Assembly: GCA_964525045.1 (NCBI GenBank)
Contig: CAZGFD010000041.1
Span: 1-20,324 of the forward strand
DNA length: 20,324 nucleotides
Source of the DNA: G020348185 sp964525045
GTDB taxonomy: Bacteria > Nitrospirota > Nitrospiria > Nitrospirales > UBA8639
Direction of reading: 5' to 3'
In this document: in pieces, positions 8,990-16,132 of the stretch
Layout: each line of letters opens with the position of its first letter
Position numbering within the stretch: position 1 is the first letter of the stretch
Position numbers and translations under genes: made by a program
The notes under the pieces: generated by a model
The model's input: only the letters and a program-made list of their open reading frames with translations
What the model was told of the DNA's origin: nothing
Database searches by the model: none

Positions 8990-9847
8990 TCAAAAAAACA
9001 CTGACGGCAAATAGGCTCCGTCAGGTTGGTTATAGAAACCGATAGACATGAGCGCCATGGGTTGTACCACGCGCAAACCTTGTGAAAGGCACCACCGTAA
9101 TATCTCTCCGTTCCGAGCGGGCAGAAGAAACCCGGGTCCTTGAAATTCCTGGGCAGCGCTGATAAGGGCTTTGAGATCGTTATTGGTTTCTGCGACGGAA
9201 TGACCAAAAAATGCCAGGGAGGTGGAATACCCGGTGATGCTCCCCTCACGTTCGACCACCTTTGCGGTCCCTTGGGCTATCGCGTCCGCCAGTTCCCCTG
9301 CTCGATCGTGCCCATGTACCTTCATACAGAGACGATTACAGGATTCCTGATCCTCTTCCATTGCCGAACGCACGGGAAATCCTGACATTTCCCGCGAAGT
9401 GGGTTGTCCTTGAATAGTGGAGATTAATTCGCGAATTTCAAAGCCGAGTTTGGCATAAAGACAGAGCGAACGATTGTGATAGGTTGCCTGTAGCAGGCGG
9501 ACCCCAGGGTACTCATTTTTTGTAACACGAGCCAGGACATCTTCCATTAAGGCTTTTCCGATTCCGCGATTTTGTACTTCTGGATCAATTGTTATGGGAC
9601 CGACTCCGGCAATTCGGGACCGCTCATCGAGAAAGTTGCTCCCGACGATGCGCCCCCTATCTTCCGCGACCACAGAATAAAAGCCGGAGTGAGAAAACAG
9701 TTGGGAGAGTAATCCTATCGCAACCTCAGGCGAGGGGAAGTCAGGAGGGAATCGATGGTGCTCCGCGATATTCCTGAATGCCTGGTAACAGATCTCGCCG
9801 CAGGCTTCGGCATCGTCAATAGTGCCTGGACGAAGTAGGAGACTCAT
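8990..9847 (-). CDS. GNAT-family N-acetyltransferase with a degenerate second domain
   Basis: 285-residue protein with two GNAT-like halves. The first (about residues 4-145) is a complete acetyltransferase domain: GVGPITIDPE strand followed by the acetyl-CoA pyrophosphate loop VQNRGIGKAL (91-100) and ATYHNRSLCLYAKLGF (121-136), the usual 'N-x-x-S-x-x-L-Y-x-x-x-G-F' ending. The second half (about 155-285) keeps the strand/helix rhythm (VVEREGSITGYST, CLSQGLRVVQP) but has no acetyl-CoA loop and is probably a non-catalytic GNAT repeat, as in several tandem GNAT proteins. Substrate cannot be inferred. The start at 9847 is fixed by a strong ribosome site; a longer in-frame version starting at 9913 is unlikely. 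It is the last gene of a minus-strand series with the broken SRPBCC gene and the metallo-hydrolase. Confidence 0.82.
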   Translation of the reverse strand: MSLLLRPGTIDDAEACGEICYQAFRNIAEHHRFPPDFPSPEVAIGLLSQLFSHSGFYSVVAEDRGRIVGSNFLDERSRIAGVGPITIDPEVQNRGIGKALMEDVLARVTKNEYPGVRLLQATYHNRSLCLYAKLGFEIRELISTIQGQPTSREMSGFPVRSAMEEDQESCNRLCMKVHGHDRAGELADAIAQGTAKVVEREGSITGYSTSLAFFGHSVAETNNDLKALISAAQEFQGPGFLLPARNGEILRWCLSQGLRVVQPMALMSIGFYNQPDGAYLPSVFF

Positions 9848-9850
9848 TTG

Positions 9851-9858
9851 CCACCTCC
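9851..9858 (-). promoter_or_regulatory. Strong ribosome binding site of the GNAT gene
   Basis: Reading the minus strand, GGAGGTGG lies just upstream of ATG at 9847, with 6 bases between GGAGG and the ATG. It decides the start. Confidence 0.8.
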
Positions 9859-9937
9859 ATGCCTCCCTCCCCGGGCGAGGCTTGTTTTTCTCTCCCGACC
9901 AACCATGGTACACAGGATAGTCTGGCCCGAATAGGGT

Positions 9938-10386
9938 TTATTTAAGAAATCCTGGTTGGGATTCTGCGAATTTCTTAAATTTCTTCATGTCGTTGAGCGA
10001 GGCTTTGCAAAACATTCCCGGCATGAGAAACGCCAATATTCTCAAGAATCCCGTGCACCGGAATTCACTTTCAAATACCCATCGGGTTTCATTCGGCCCC
10101 AACTCAACAAGACGATTGATCACACGATTCCAAGCTCTAGGTGCAACCTTGGTACAGGTCATCTCTTCCGGGAGATTTTTGGATTCTATCGTTTCAATCA
10201 TTTCAATTTCACCCCGACCGAACTTGTGAATAAGCTTGGTTTTTGCCCCTTGACTCCCCGGGGGCCCTCCAAGGTCTCAGAACGAATGAAGCCATCTTGC
10301 CATTCCGGCCATTTCGCCGGATTGTCGAATAACCCCACGACCTTGGCCCGTGGTAATGCGATATCAACGACCAATGTGTATACCAT
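9938..10386 (-). pseudogene. SRPBCC (START/polyketide cyclase-like) family gene broken by a one-base frameshift
   Basis: Two overlapping minus-strand frames together encode one small SRPBCC-type lipid/hydrophobic-ligand-binding domain. The 5' part starts at ATG 10386 (preceded by GGAGGGAG) and reads VVDIALPRAKVVGLFDN, then WPEWQDGF, the typical first strand and helix of the fold, but runs into TGA at 10198. The 3' part continues in the -1 frame with GAKTKLIHKFGRGEIEM, then a helix-rich C-terminus ending at 9938. Frames cross near a run of four Cs (plus strand) at 10246-10249. Total span is 449 bases; adding one base there gives exactly 150 codons with no internal stop. No canonical slippery heptamer is seen in register, so a real single-base deletion or a homopolymer sequencing error is more likely than programmed frameshifting. 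It lies 27 bases downstream of the metallo-hydrolase stop-to-start gap on the opposite side of the GNAT gene, in the same orientation. Confidence 0.75.
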
Positions 10387-10413
10387 GTGCCACTCCCTCC
10401 ACCTCAGTCATTA

Positions 10414-11361
10414 TCAAATGATGAACCGCGTCCCCACACTGTTGGGCACAAAGGCATCTGGCAATTCTCGTGCGATTCTATGAGTGGCCTTCCAACCCGT
10501 GCAGTGTGCCGGGACAATCAAAGCCGGATTGAGTTCTTTGAGCGCAGCAACCGTGGGCTCAATAATCGGTTCAAATATGGTGCCGGTCAGATGAAACCCC
10601 CCAAGGATCGCATATACTGAATCAATTCCCGTGAGGCTTTTGGCTTGGCAAATGGTATTGATCGCTCCCGCGTGCCCGCAACCCGTCAAAATCACCAGCC
10701 CCTTGTCCTTCACATGAACCACAAGGGCCTGATCGTCATGGATCCAGGGATCCTGCTGCCACTCATCTTTGAGTCGTGCATAATGGAGGGGAAATCCTTT
10801 TTCAAAGGGGATTGATCGATGAATTTGTCCGGTAATCAAAACCAGTCCTTCAAGAAGGAACGATGGATCCCGAGTTTCGATCAACTCAATGCCGTCTTGA
10901 GAAAGCAACCGCCGGTCAGGAGGGGGAAGATTGATCTCATGTCCATCGGGAAATCTCAGCTTTCGCTCAAGAAAGGCATCTGGATGCAGTAGCAAGGGCA
11001 TTTTCCGTTTTCCTAACCGACCAAGCATTCCCATGAGCCCTTGGGTATGATCGGCATGACCGTGGCTTAACACAATGGTATGAAGTTCTTTGGGATTCAC
11101 TTCGAGCACGTCCATATTATGTGTGAGTCCAAACTTGCTGAGTCCGGCATCGAACAATAGGGATTCAGAGGTGTTTCCACAGTTGACTTTTACCAAAGCT
11201 GAAAATCCGTGTTCGGCAACCAGGCTCTCGCGAGCGAACAGATCTGTGGGGAGGGGAAAGCGTTTGGCATGCTCAGTGCTCGCCATAAGAATATCGATGT
11301 TGTTGTCCAACACGGTGAGAACCTCAACACTATCAACCTGTTTAAGTGGCATGGTGGCCAT
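10414..11361 (-). CDS. Metallo-beta-lactamase-fold hydrolase, DHPP-synthase-like
   Basis: 315-residue MBL-fold protein of the group annotated as 7,8-dihydropterin-6-methyl-4-(beta-D-ribofuranosyl)-aminobenzene-5'-phosphate synthase-like. Metal ligands are complete: SHGHADH (His100, His102, Asp104, His105), GCGHAG (His230) and PAHCTG (His286); GGFHL (His257) and an early LLFDAG (Asp71) also fit this subgroup. No signal peptide, so cytoplasmic. Most members of this group outside methanogens have no known substrate, so the pterin name should be read as a family label. The ATG at 11361 is preceded on the minus strand by AAGGGAG at 7 bases; a TTG at 11367 and an ATG at 11352 are weaker choices. 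It is the first gene of a probable minus-strand operon continuing into the SRPBCC remnant and the GNAT gene. Confidence 0.85.
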   Translation of the reverse strand: MATMPLKQVDSVEVLTVLDNNIDILMASTEHAKRFPLPTDLFARESLVAEHGFSALVKVNCGNTSESLLFDAGLSKFGLTHNMDVLEVNPKELHTIVLSHGHADHTQGLMGMLGRLGKRKMPLLLHPDAFLERKLRFPDGHEINLPPPDRRLLSQDGIELIETRDPSFLLEGLVLITGQIHRSIPFEKGFPLHYARLKDEWQQDPWIHDDQALVVHVKDKGLVILTGCGHAGAINTICQAKSLTGIDSVYAILGGFHLTGTIFEPIIEPTVAALKELNPALIVPAHCTGWKATHRIARELPDAFVPNSVGTRFII

Positions 11362-11417
11362 AATCAATCTCCCTTCTCAGGAGGTTGGGTGGGTAAATAC
11401 TTTTTTCAGGTTTCCAG

Positions 11418-11442
11418 CCCCCATTCCCAAGGGGAACGGGGG
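11418..11442. other. GC-rich hairpin upstream of the metallo-hydrolase gene
   Basis: CCCCC-A-TTCCC / GGGAA-C-GGGGG forms a stem of ten pairs with one mismatch and a three-base loop. It sits between the stop of the symporter fusion gene (11553) and the start of the metallo-hydrolase gene (11361), both minus strand. No U-tract follows in either direction, so it is either a Rho-assisted terminator for the fusion gene or a leader structure for the metallo-hydrolase mRNA. Confidence 0.45.
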
Positions 11443-11552
11443 TGCAACCTTCTTGATATGAAGAGCACGTGGTAGGATTATGCTCACTATTAACTTCTCG
11501 TCAAGACTGAAAAATCAATCTAATGAAATGATTTTGGTATTTCCATTCCAAA

Positions 11553-13724
11553 TCATTCTACCCAATGGAGCACATTTCGAATCACCGACCAACGGGGCTC
11601 TTTCTGAAGAGCATGCTTTCCAAGAATCCAATGTTCAAAGAGGGCATCAACGGTGTGATCTTTTTTCTTTAGATCGATCCACGTATTGACATAATCCAAT
11701 AATTCTTGTTCTTCACGAGGCAACGCATAGGCCAGAGGAATTTTCACCGGATTAGGAAGAGGAACCGTGACCTGAAATTCGGGATACACCAAGGTCCATG
11801 CAGCGCTCGTTTCTGCCCCCAAGGCAAAGGCTTCGAGATTTTCCCATTCTCCTCTGAAGTATTCTCGAACCGAATCCATCGGTGCGATTTTGGCGTTGGG
11901 GAGGTGCTCACTGATGACAGATGTGAAATAGTGAGCCTTCGGAACCCCAATCCGTGGAGCCTTGAGCTGTTGAATCGTTTCCCATTGACTAAACTCATCT
12001 CGCCAGTGATCCCTGACAATAAACGCCAGCGTCGTATCCATATACGATCGGGAGAAAGCCGTGGTCCGCACTCTTTCTGCGGTAATGACCAGCCCAGACA
12101 TGACGATATCCGCCTGGCCGTTACTCAAGGATTTTGCCATTTTTTCTTTGTCCAACAGGACGAATTCCAGGGTGACATCAAGTTCTTTCGCTAATCGGTG
12201 GGCCATCTCAATATCAAACCCCACAAGCTGTGAATGCGCATTAGTAAACGCAAAGGGAAGATGGTCTTTAAAATAGCCGACTCGTAAGTGTCCACGTTCA
12301 AGAATTGTCTCCAGCCGGGATTTGGTTGTGCTGACAGAAAGCGGGACATCGGAGATAGTAGTCTGGACGGTCGATGGAACCCCCTCGCCCAATAAATCCA
12401 TTTCAATAAAGGACCGGTACTTCGTATAAACGGGTTCAAACCCAACGGTAAATAAGAGGCGTACCGCTCCTAGGCTCCCCACAACAAGCATGATGCTGAC
12501 AACCCCGTACCACGCCAATTTTCGCCATTGAAATTTTAGTCGGCCAGCCATGGCAAACGTTCCAAGTATCGCAATGACCAGGGTGTGCATTGCTGCAAGC
12601 AGGACGCCGAAACGGCCGATCAACACATCGCTGAGGACAAACAGTTCAAAGAGATCAGCGGGAATGCGCAAAAGGTCCAACAAAAAAGGGATGGCGACTT
12701 GCGGTGCTCCAAAGAAAGTAAAAAACCCTGAAAAGACAAAAGAGGGGTATTGGGTCAATGAAACCATCCCCCCCGAAAACCAGCCTGCGAATAAAACAAA
12801 ACTTAAACTCAATAACTTGCCGGTACTGGGAAAAGTGAATGAAATCGGGATCAGGACATCCACCGCTGACTCATCTTCCTTGGTATTCAGCCCGTACCGT
12901 CCAATGAGGGCTTTACTCTTTTCAGCCATGACCGGGAGCACCACTAACAGGTTCCCGGTTGCAAGGGCCGTGATGAGCGCGTCCTTTGTAAACCACACGA
13001 CCTCTTTATACGTCAGCGGGGTCAGGCTGGTGACTAAACCGGGAAGAATCCAGAAGGACAGGACCCCCCAAGCGGCCAGGTAGGTCACCAGATACACCTG
13101 CCAGCGACCAAAATCCGCCACGTTCATGGTTCCAGCCGCATCCGCAGCGATCGCGAACACTCCTAGAGGAGCCAGGAGCACGACGAAATTCGTCACTCGC
13201 ATCAGGGCCTCGACCACAATGTTGAGATGTTGATTCAGCATGTCTTTGTTCCGAACTCCAATGAGCGCGGCCCCCACAGCCATGCTAAAGAGGACGACAG
13301 CCGGAACCGTGTTGTTGGCTAACGCATTGAAGGGATTGGAGGGAATATAAAGGTTCAGGAAGTCGAACTCTTGAACTTCCCGGACTAACGAGGTGCTGAA
13401 GAAGGAGGCCGAGACCCAATTGGGGAAGGCCAGAGGCATCAGCAAGACGGCGCTAAAGGCCACCGCCCATAAAAATAGCATCACGATCCCACCCTTTTTG
13501 GCCAGGGAAAGAGCTTCCGTATAGGTCAGACTTGCCAAACCTGCGACTAAAGACACCGTCAAATAGGGAAGCACGGTCATCTGTAATAACTTGATGAACG
13601 CATCTCCGACGACTTTTAACGGTGCCACCAACTCTCCAAAAAACAGACCTGTGACAATGCCCAACACCAAGGCCAGGAGCACTTTGGTTGATAGGCTCAT
13701 TGGAGGTTTTGATTGTTTATCCAT
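11553..13724 (-). CDS. DAACS-type (SDF) symporter fused to a family 3 periplasmic solute-binding domain
   Basis: 723 residues in two modules. Residues about 12-396 form a dicarboxylate/amino acid:cation symporter-like membrane domain, with the early LLQMTVLPYLTVSLVAGLASL segment typical of the family. A further hydrophobic helix (about 404-425) is followed by a SBP_bac_3-type domain (about 470-705) with LRVGYFKDHLPFAF, LVGFDIEMAHRLAKEL and DIVMSGLVITAERVRTTAFS, as in amino-acid-binding proteins of ABC systems. The extra helix would put the binding domain in the periplasm. Core transporter motifs are altered: the serine-rich HP1 motif is ATGNLLVVLP (255-264) and the NMDGT region is FPSTGKL (298-304). 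So sodium coupling and glutamate/dicarboxylate specificity are not assured; a sensor or a novel carrier is possible. No good ribosome site is seen before the ATG; an internal ATG at 13700 is the alternative start. Confidence 0.85.
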   Translation of the reverse strand: MDKQSKPPMSLSTKVLLALVLGIVTGLFFGELVAPLKVVGDAFIKLLQMTVLPYLTVSLVAGLASLTYTEALSLAKKGGIVMLFLWAVAFSAVLLMPLAFPNWVSASFFSTSLVREVQEFDFLNLYIPSNPFNALANNTVPAVVLFSMAVGAALIGVRNKDMLNQHLNIVVEALMRVTNFVVLLAPLGVFAIAADAAGTMNVADFGRWQVYLVTYLAAWGVLSFWILPGLVTSLTPLTYKEVVWFTKDALITALATGNLLVVLPVMAEKSKALIGRYGLNTKEDESAVDVLIPISFTFPSTGKLLSLSFVLFAGWFSGGMVSLTQYPSFVFSGFFTFFGAPQVAIPFLLDLLRIPADLFELFVLSDVLIGRFGVLLAAMHTLVIAILGTFAMAGRLKFQWRKLAWYGVVSIMLVVGSLGAVRLLFTVGFEPVYTKYRSFIEMDLLGEGVPSTVQTTISDVPLSVSTTKSRLETILERGHLRVGYFKDHLPFAFTNAHSQLVGFDIEMAHRLAKELDVTLEFVLLDKEKMAKSLSNGQADIVMSGLVITAERVRTTAFSRSYMDTTLAFIVRDHWRDEFSQWETIQQLKAPRIGVPKAHYFTSVISEHLPNAKIAPMDSVREYFRGEWENLEAFALGAETSAAWTLVYPEFQVTVPLPNPVKIPLAYALPREEQELLDYVNTWIDLKKKDHTVDALFEHWILGKHALQKEPRWSVIRNVLHWVE

Positions 13725-14022
13725 GATGAGGTGTTCGATAGGAAATAGGACGCTTCTGTAGGTTCATCGCGGGGCATCGAAGCTCCCCTCACGTGTTAAA
13801 TTCTATTGAGCCAGATTCAGTCCCTCAGATGAAACGAAAGGGTAACGTTATCGCCAAAAGTTCGGGAGGGCAAGCACGGGAGGGTATTTTTATGAATTAT
13901 GACCAAGGGGAAGGAGTTTTTTCGACTATCACCTAAAACCGGGGACGAAGAGCCTGTTGGAGAATCTGTCTTGTTGACGTTAAAAGATTCACCGTTTATT
14001 GAAAACTCGGCTCTATCTCCAA
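13725..14022. other. Gene-free stretch with a short direct repeat, upstream of the symporter fusion
   Basis: About 298 bases between two minus-strand genes. A small plus-strand open frame from 13899 has no ribosome site and overlaps the lipoprotein gene on the other strand, so I do not call it. The octamer CGGGAGGG occurs twice, at 13863-13870 and 13877-13884, 14 bases apart, which could be a pair of regulator half-sites on one face region of the helix. A minus-strand TAGAAT (about 13807-13802) could be a -10 box for the fusion gene, but no good -35 precedes it. Confidence 0.4.
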
Positions 14023-14367
14023 TTAATCAACGTGCGCTTCTTCTGTCCAGATCCGTTCTTTTTCCTTACGGATCATTTCGTCGGCCTGGGCTTTGGTGAT
14101 TTCCCCGTTATTCAAAAATTCCATTACTCGAGCTTCGAAGGCCTTCAATTTTTGTTCTCGCTCGTATTCTTGATTGGCTTCATGAATCTTCACTTCGCTG
14201 TAGCCCAGGGTCAGGATAGCAAAGACGGTTCGATACGCCATTTTTCCAATGATGGCCGAGCCATCATCATTCTCTTTGATGACAAGTTCTGAGCATCCGC
14301 TGCTCAACATTCCCACCAAAAGAGCCACGCAGGCTAACCTCCGCCATTGAGTAAGGAATGTTTTCAT
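14023..14367 (-). CDS. Small putative lipoprotein of unknown function
   Basis: 114 residues from the ATG at 14367. The N-terminus has a basic start (TQWRR), a hydrophobic core ACVALLVGML and then SSGC, with Cys25 as the likely lipidated residue; the -3 serine is not canonical for a lipobox, so lipidation is probable, not certain. The remainder has a short hydrophobic stretch (AYRTVFAILTLGYSEV) and a long charged helix with EANQEYEREQKLKAFEARV and ITKAQADEMIRKEKERI, a coiled-coil-like segment followed by a helical hairpin that recalls short SHOCT-type C-termini. GGAGG lies about 11 bases upstream of the ATG. An in-frame GTG at 14385 is a less likely start. I do not recognise a named family. 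It sits downstream of the response regulator on the same strand, separated by 178 bases that include a dyad. Confidence 0.7.
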   Translation of the reverse strand: MKTFLTQWRRLACVALLVGMLSSGCSELVIKENDDGSAIIGKMAYRTVFAILTLGYSEVKIHEANQEYEREQKLKAFEARVMEFLNNGEITKAQADEMIRKEKERIWTEEAHVD

Positions 14368-14452
14368 GATTGACGAATCCTCCACATCTCATATGATAAG
14401 AATCGGCCTCGAACTCGAGTGTCTTTTTGAATTGTAGGAATACGCCTGGAGT

Positions 14453-14475
14453 GGATAATATTTCGGATATTATCC
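14453..14475. promoter_or_regulatory. Perfect 9-base-pair dyad between the response regulator and lipoprotein genes
   Basis: GGATAATAT-TTCGG-ATATTATCC is a perfect inverted repeat with a five-base centre. It lies upstream of the lipoprotein gene and downstream of the regulator gene, both minus strand. With no U-tract and an AT-rich stem, it looks more like an operator than an intrinsic terminator, although an RNA hairpin with a UUCG-type loop is also possible. Confidence 0.5.
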
Positions 14476-14545
14476 GGGCAGTAAGGTCACTCCGTTATCT
14501 TGCAATACAGGGTGGGTGCCAATTCGTGTTTGTAATCAGAAGGGA

Positions 14546-15772
14546 TCAACGCTGCGCGGTGATATCCTCAGCAATTCCTGCTATCCGATAGACGTTCCCT
14601 GCCTCATTTCTTACAGGGAAGGCGCGATCTCGAATCCATCGAATCGAGCCGTCCGGTCGTACAATCCGATATTTTTCATCGTAATCTCCACTGACTTGTT
14701 TGGTGAGAGCGGCTTCAAGGACGCGGCCCCGATCCTCCGAATGAATCGCGTCAAGCCAGGTCTGTGGAGAAGCATACAAACTTTCACAGGAACGTCCCCA
14801 GATGGTCTCATAGCCTGGACTGACATAGAGAATTTTTGATTTCTCGGGATTCGACAACCAGAAAACTTCTTTTATAATTTCCACAACCTGGCGAAAGCGT
14901 TCTTCACTTTCTTGCAAGGCTTTTTCCGCTTGTTTCCGCTCCGTGATATCTGTGGAAATTCCACATACGGCGTAGATCTTCCCTTCGGCATTCCGTAGGG
15001 GAAATTTGTTTGAGACATAAACATGTTGGCCTTCTCCGTGAGGAGCAATTTCTTCGGATTGCAAGGGCCTCCCTGCCGCCAAAACCATTTGATCGTTCTT
15101 TCGAAATGCGTCAGCAATTTCCTTCGGAAAGATGTCGTAATCAGTTTGCCCTTTCACCTCTTCACGGTCTATATCGAACAGGGATTCGTATTCCCGATTG
15201 ACCAAAAGATACCGGCCTTGAAGATCTTTGACATAGATGACGGCCGAGGACCCGTCCAGAATGGCCTGCAGCCGGCCCTCGCTTTCCTGCACGGCTTGCT
15301 TGGCAAATTTCCGTTCACTCCGGAGACGACTTTCTGTTTTGGTTAACTGTCGTTCAACCCGTTGCGCTTTCACCGTCAGATCCTGGACAGCGATGGCCCG
15401 AGCGAGTGTGGTGATGAGTTCCTCCTTGTTATAGGGTTTTTTCAAATAGGCGAACGCGCCAATTTCAAGAGCCCCCACGGTTTTTTCCGTTTCGCCATAA
15501 GCCGTGAGGGCAATCACCGGAAGGTTCGCATCCAACTGGATGATGGTCGAGAGAACAGAGAGTCCATCCGTATCACGGATTCCCATGTCCAGCAGGACGG
15601 CAGAATAATGCTTGAACTCCCTGACTGCGGTGATGGCTGCACTACCCTTTTCAACGACAGCGACCTCATATCCTTGGCTGGCAAGAAGGTCCTTTAAGGC
15701 GATGCCGATGTCCGGATCACTATCGACAACCAGAATGGATCGCTTCATGACGTTGTGAGAAGAGGAACTCAT
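14546..15772 (-). CDS. Response regulator with receiver and two PAS domains, no output domain
   Basis: 408 residues from the ATG at 15772. A CheY-like receiver domain (about 11-125) has the acidic pair in VVDSDPD, phosphoacceptor Asp62 in VLLDMG, Thr90 in ALTAYG and Lys112 in LKKPY. A charged linker helix (about 135-165) leads into PAS-1 (about 166-278, ending GISTDITERK) and PAS-2 (about 290-406, PAS_3 type, with YRIVRPDGSIRWIRDRAF and ending AGIAEDITAQR). The stop comes directly after PAS-2, so there is no histidine kinase, GGDEF, HTH or phosphatase domain. The sequence past the stop does not continue a kinase in any frame I checked. It may act by protein-protein contact on a separate kinase or be a truncated hybrid kinase. 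The -10-spaced GGAGGGG upstream of ATG 15772 supports this start; one in-frame start lies further upstream at 15814. Confidence 0.87.
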   Translation of the reverse strand: MSSSSHNVMKRSILVVDSDPDIGIALKDLLASQGYEVAVVEKGSAAITAVREFKHYSAVLLDMGIRDTDGLSVLSTIIQLDANLPVIALTAYGETEKTVGALEIGAFAYLKKPYNKEELITTLARAIAVQDLTVKAQRVERQLTKTESRLRSERKFAKQAVQESEGRLQAILDGSSAVIYVKDLQGRYLLVNREYESLFDIDREEVKGQTDYDIFPKEIADAFRKNDQMVLAAGRPLQSEEIAPHGEGQHVYVSNKFPLRNAEGKIYAVCGISTDITERKQAEKALQESEERFRQVVEIIKEVFWLSNPEKSKILYVSPGYETIWGRSCESLYASPQTWLDAIHSEDRGRVLEAALTKQVSGDYDEKYRIVRPDGSIRWIRDRAFPVRNEAGNVYRIAGIAEDITAQR

Positions 15773-15935
15773 AGTCCCTGCACCCCTCCAAACCCCTATT
15801 ATCTTACCCCTCAATCTTATTTACAATCGAAAAAGTTACTCACCTGATGGGAAAGGCTTTCCTGTCAGACTAAGGTATTTTCATCAATTACCAACGGAGT
15901 GGGCCACCACATTTCGCAGTTCAACGACATTTGTG

Positions 15936-15989
15936 GAATGGATCATATTGGGTTCAGCACTAGGACTGGTCCTAATATGATGCATTTCC
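15936..15989. promoter_or_regulatory. Nested inverted repeats (probable operator or leader hairpin)
   Basis: Outer arms: ATCATATT at 15942-15949 and AATATGAT at 15974-15981 are a perfect 8-base inverted repeat, extending imperfectly to GGAATGGATCATATTGG and its counterpart ending TGCATTTCC at 15989. Nested at the right is TAGGAC-TG-GTCCTA (15961-15974), a perfect 14-base dyad. The rightward TAATAT at 15973-15978 inside the dyad could be a -10 box, with TTGGGT at 15948-15953 as a loosely spaced -35, so a dimeric regulator bound to the inner dyad would block the promoter of the gene at 16133. Confidence 0.5.
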
Positions 15990-16122
15990 GCTGACTTAGA
16001 TCTCATAGGTTTTTGCGACAACTGCCAAAGTGTTGGAATAAAAGTTGCTAAACAAGACAGTAGAACTCGGATTCAGAAGCTCAGGACAAAATATAGGGTA
16101 AGACGAATCAACCAACATTTAT

Positions 16123-16128
16123 GGAGGG
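16123..16128 (+). promoter_or_regulatory. Ribosome binding site deciding the start of the haem-oxygenase-fold gene
   Basis: GGAGGG with 5 bases to ATG 16133 and 8 to the next ATG at 16136. The in-frame ATG at 16121 overlaps this site and is therefore not the start. Confidence 0.75.
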
Positions 16129-16132
16129 TAAA

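Larger units (their letters stand above)
15773..16132. other. Divergent 360-base intergenic region with nested inverted repeats
   Basis: Separates the response regulator gene (leftward) from the haem-oxygenase-fold gene (rightward). I find no credible coding sequence on either strand. Its main content is the nested dyad described separately at 15936-15989, which leaves a leader of roughly 140 bases before the rightward gene. Confidence 0.55.

Noticed and set aside
9861..9889. GCCTC...GAGGC hairpin followed by TTGTTTTT, like an intrinsic terminator
   Set aside because: The T-run is on the plus strand, where no gene ends nearby; genes here run leftward.
10240..10250. Programmed -1 frameshifting in the SRPBCC gene
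   Set aside because: The C-AAA-AAC run is not in register as an X-XXY-YYZ slippery site with the upstream frame, and no stimulatory structure is obvious; a plain deletion or sequencing error is simpler.
13899..14099. Plus-strand 66-codon open frame
   Set aside because: No ribosome site, overlaps the lipoprotein gene on the other strand, and its C-terminal part is the antisense of that gene.
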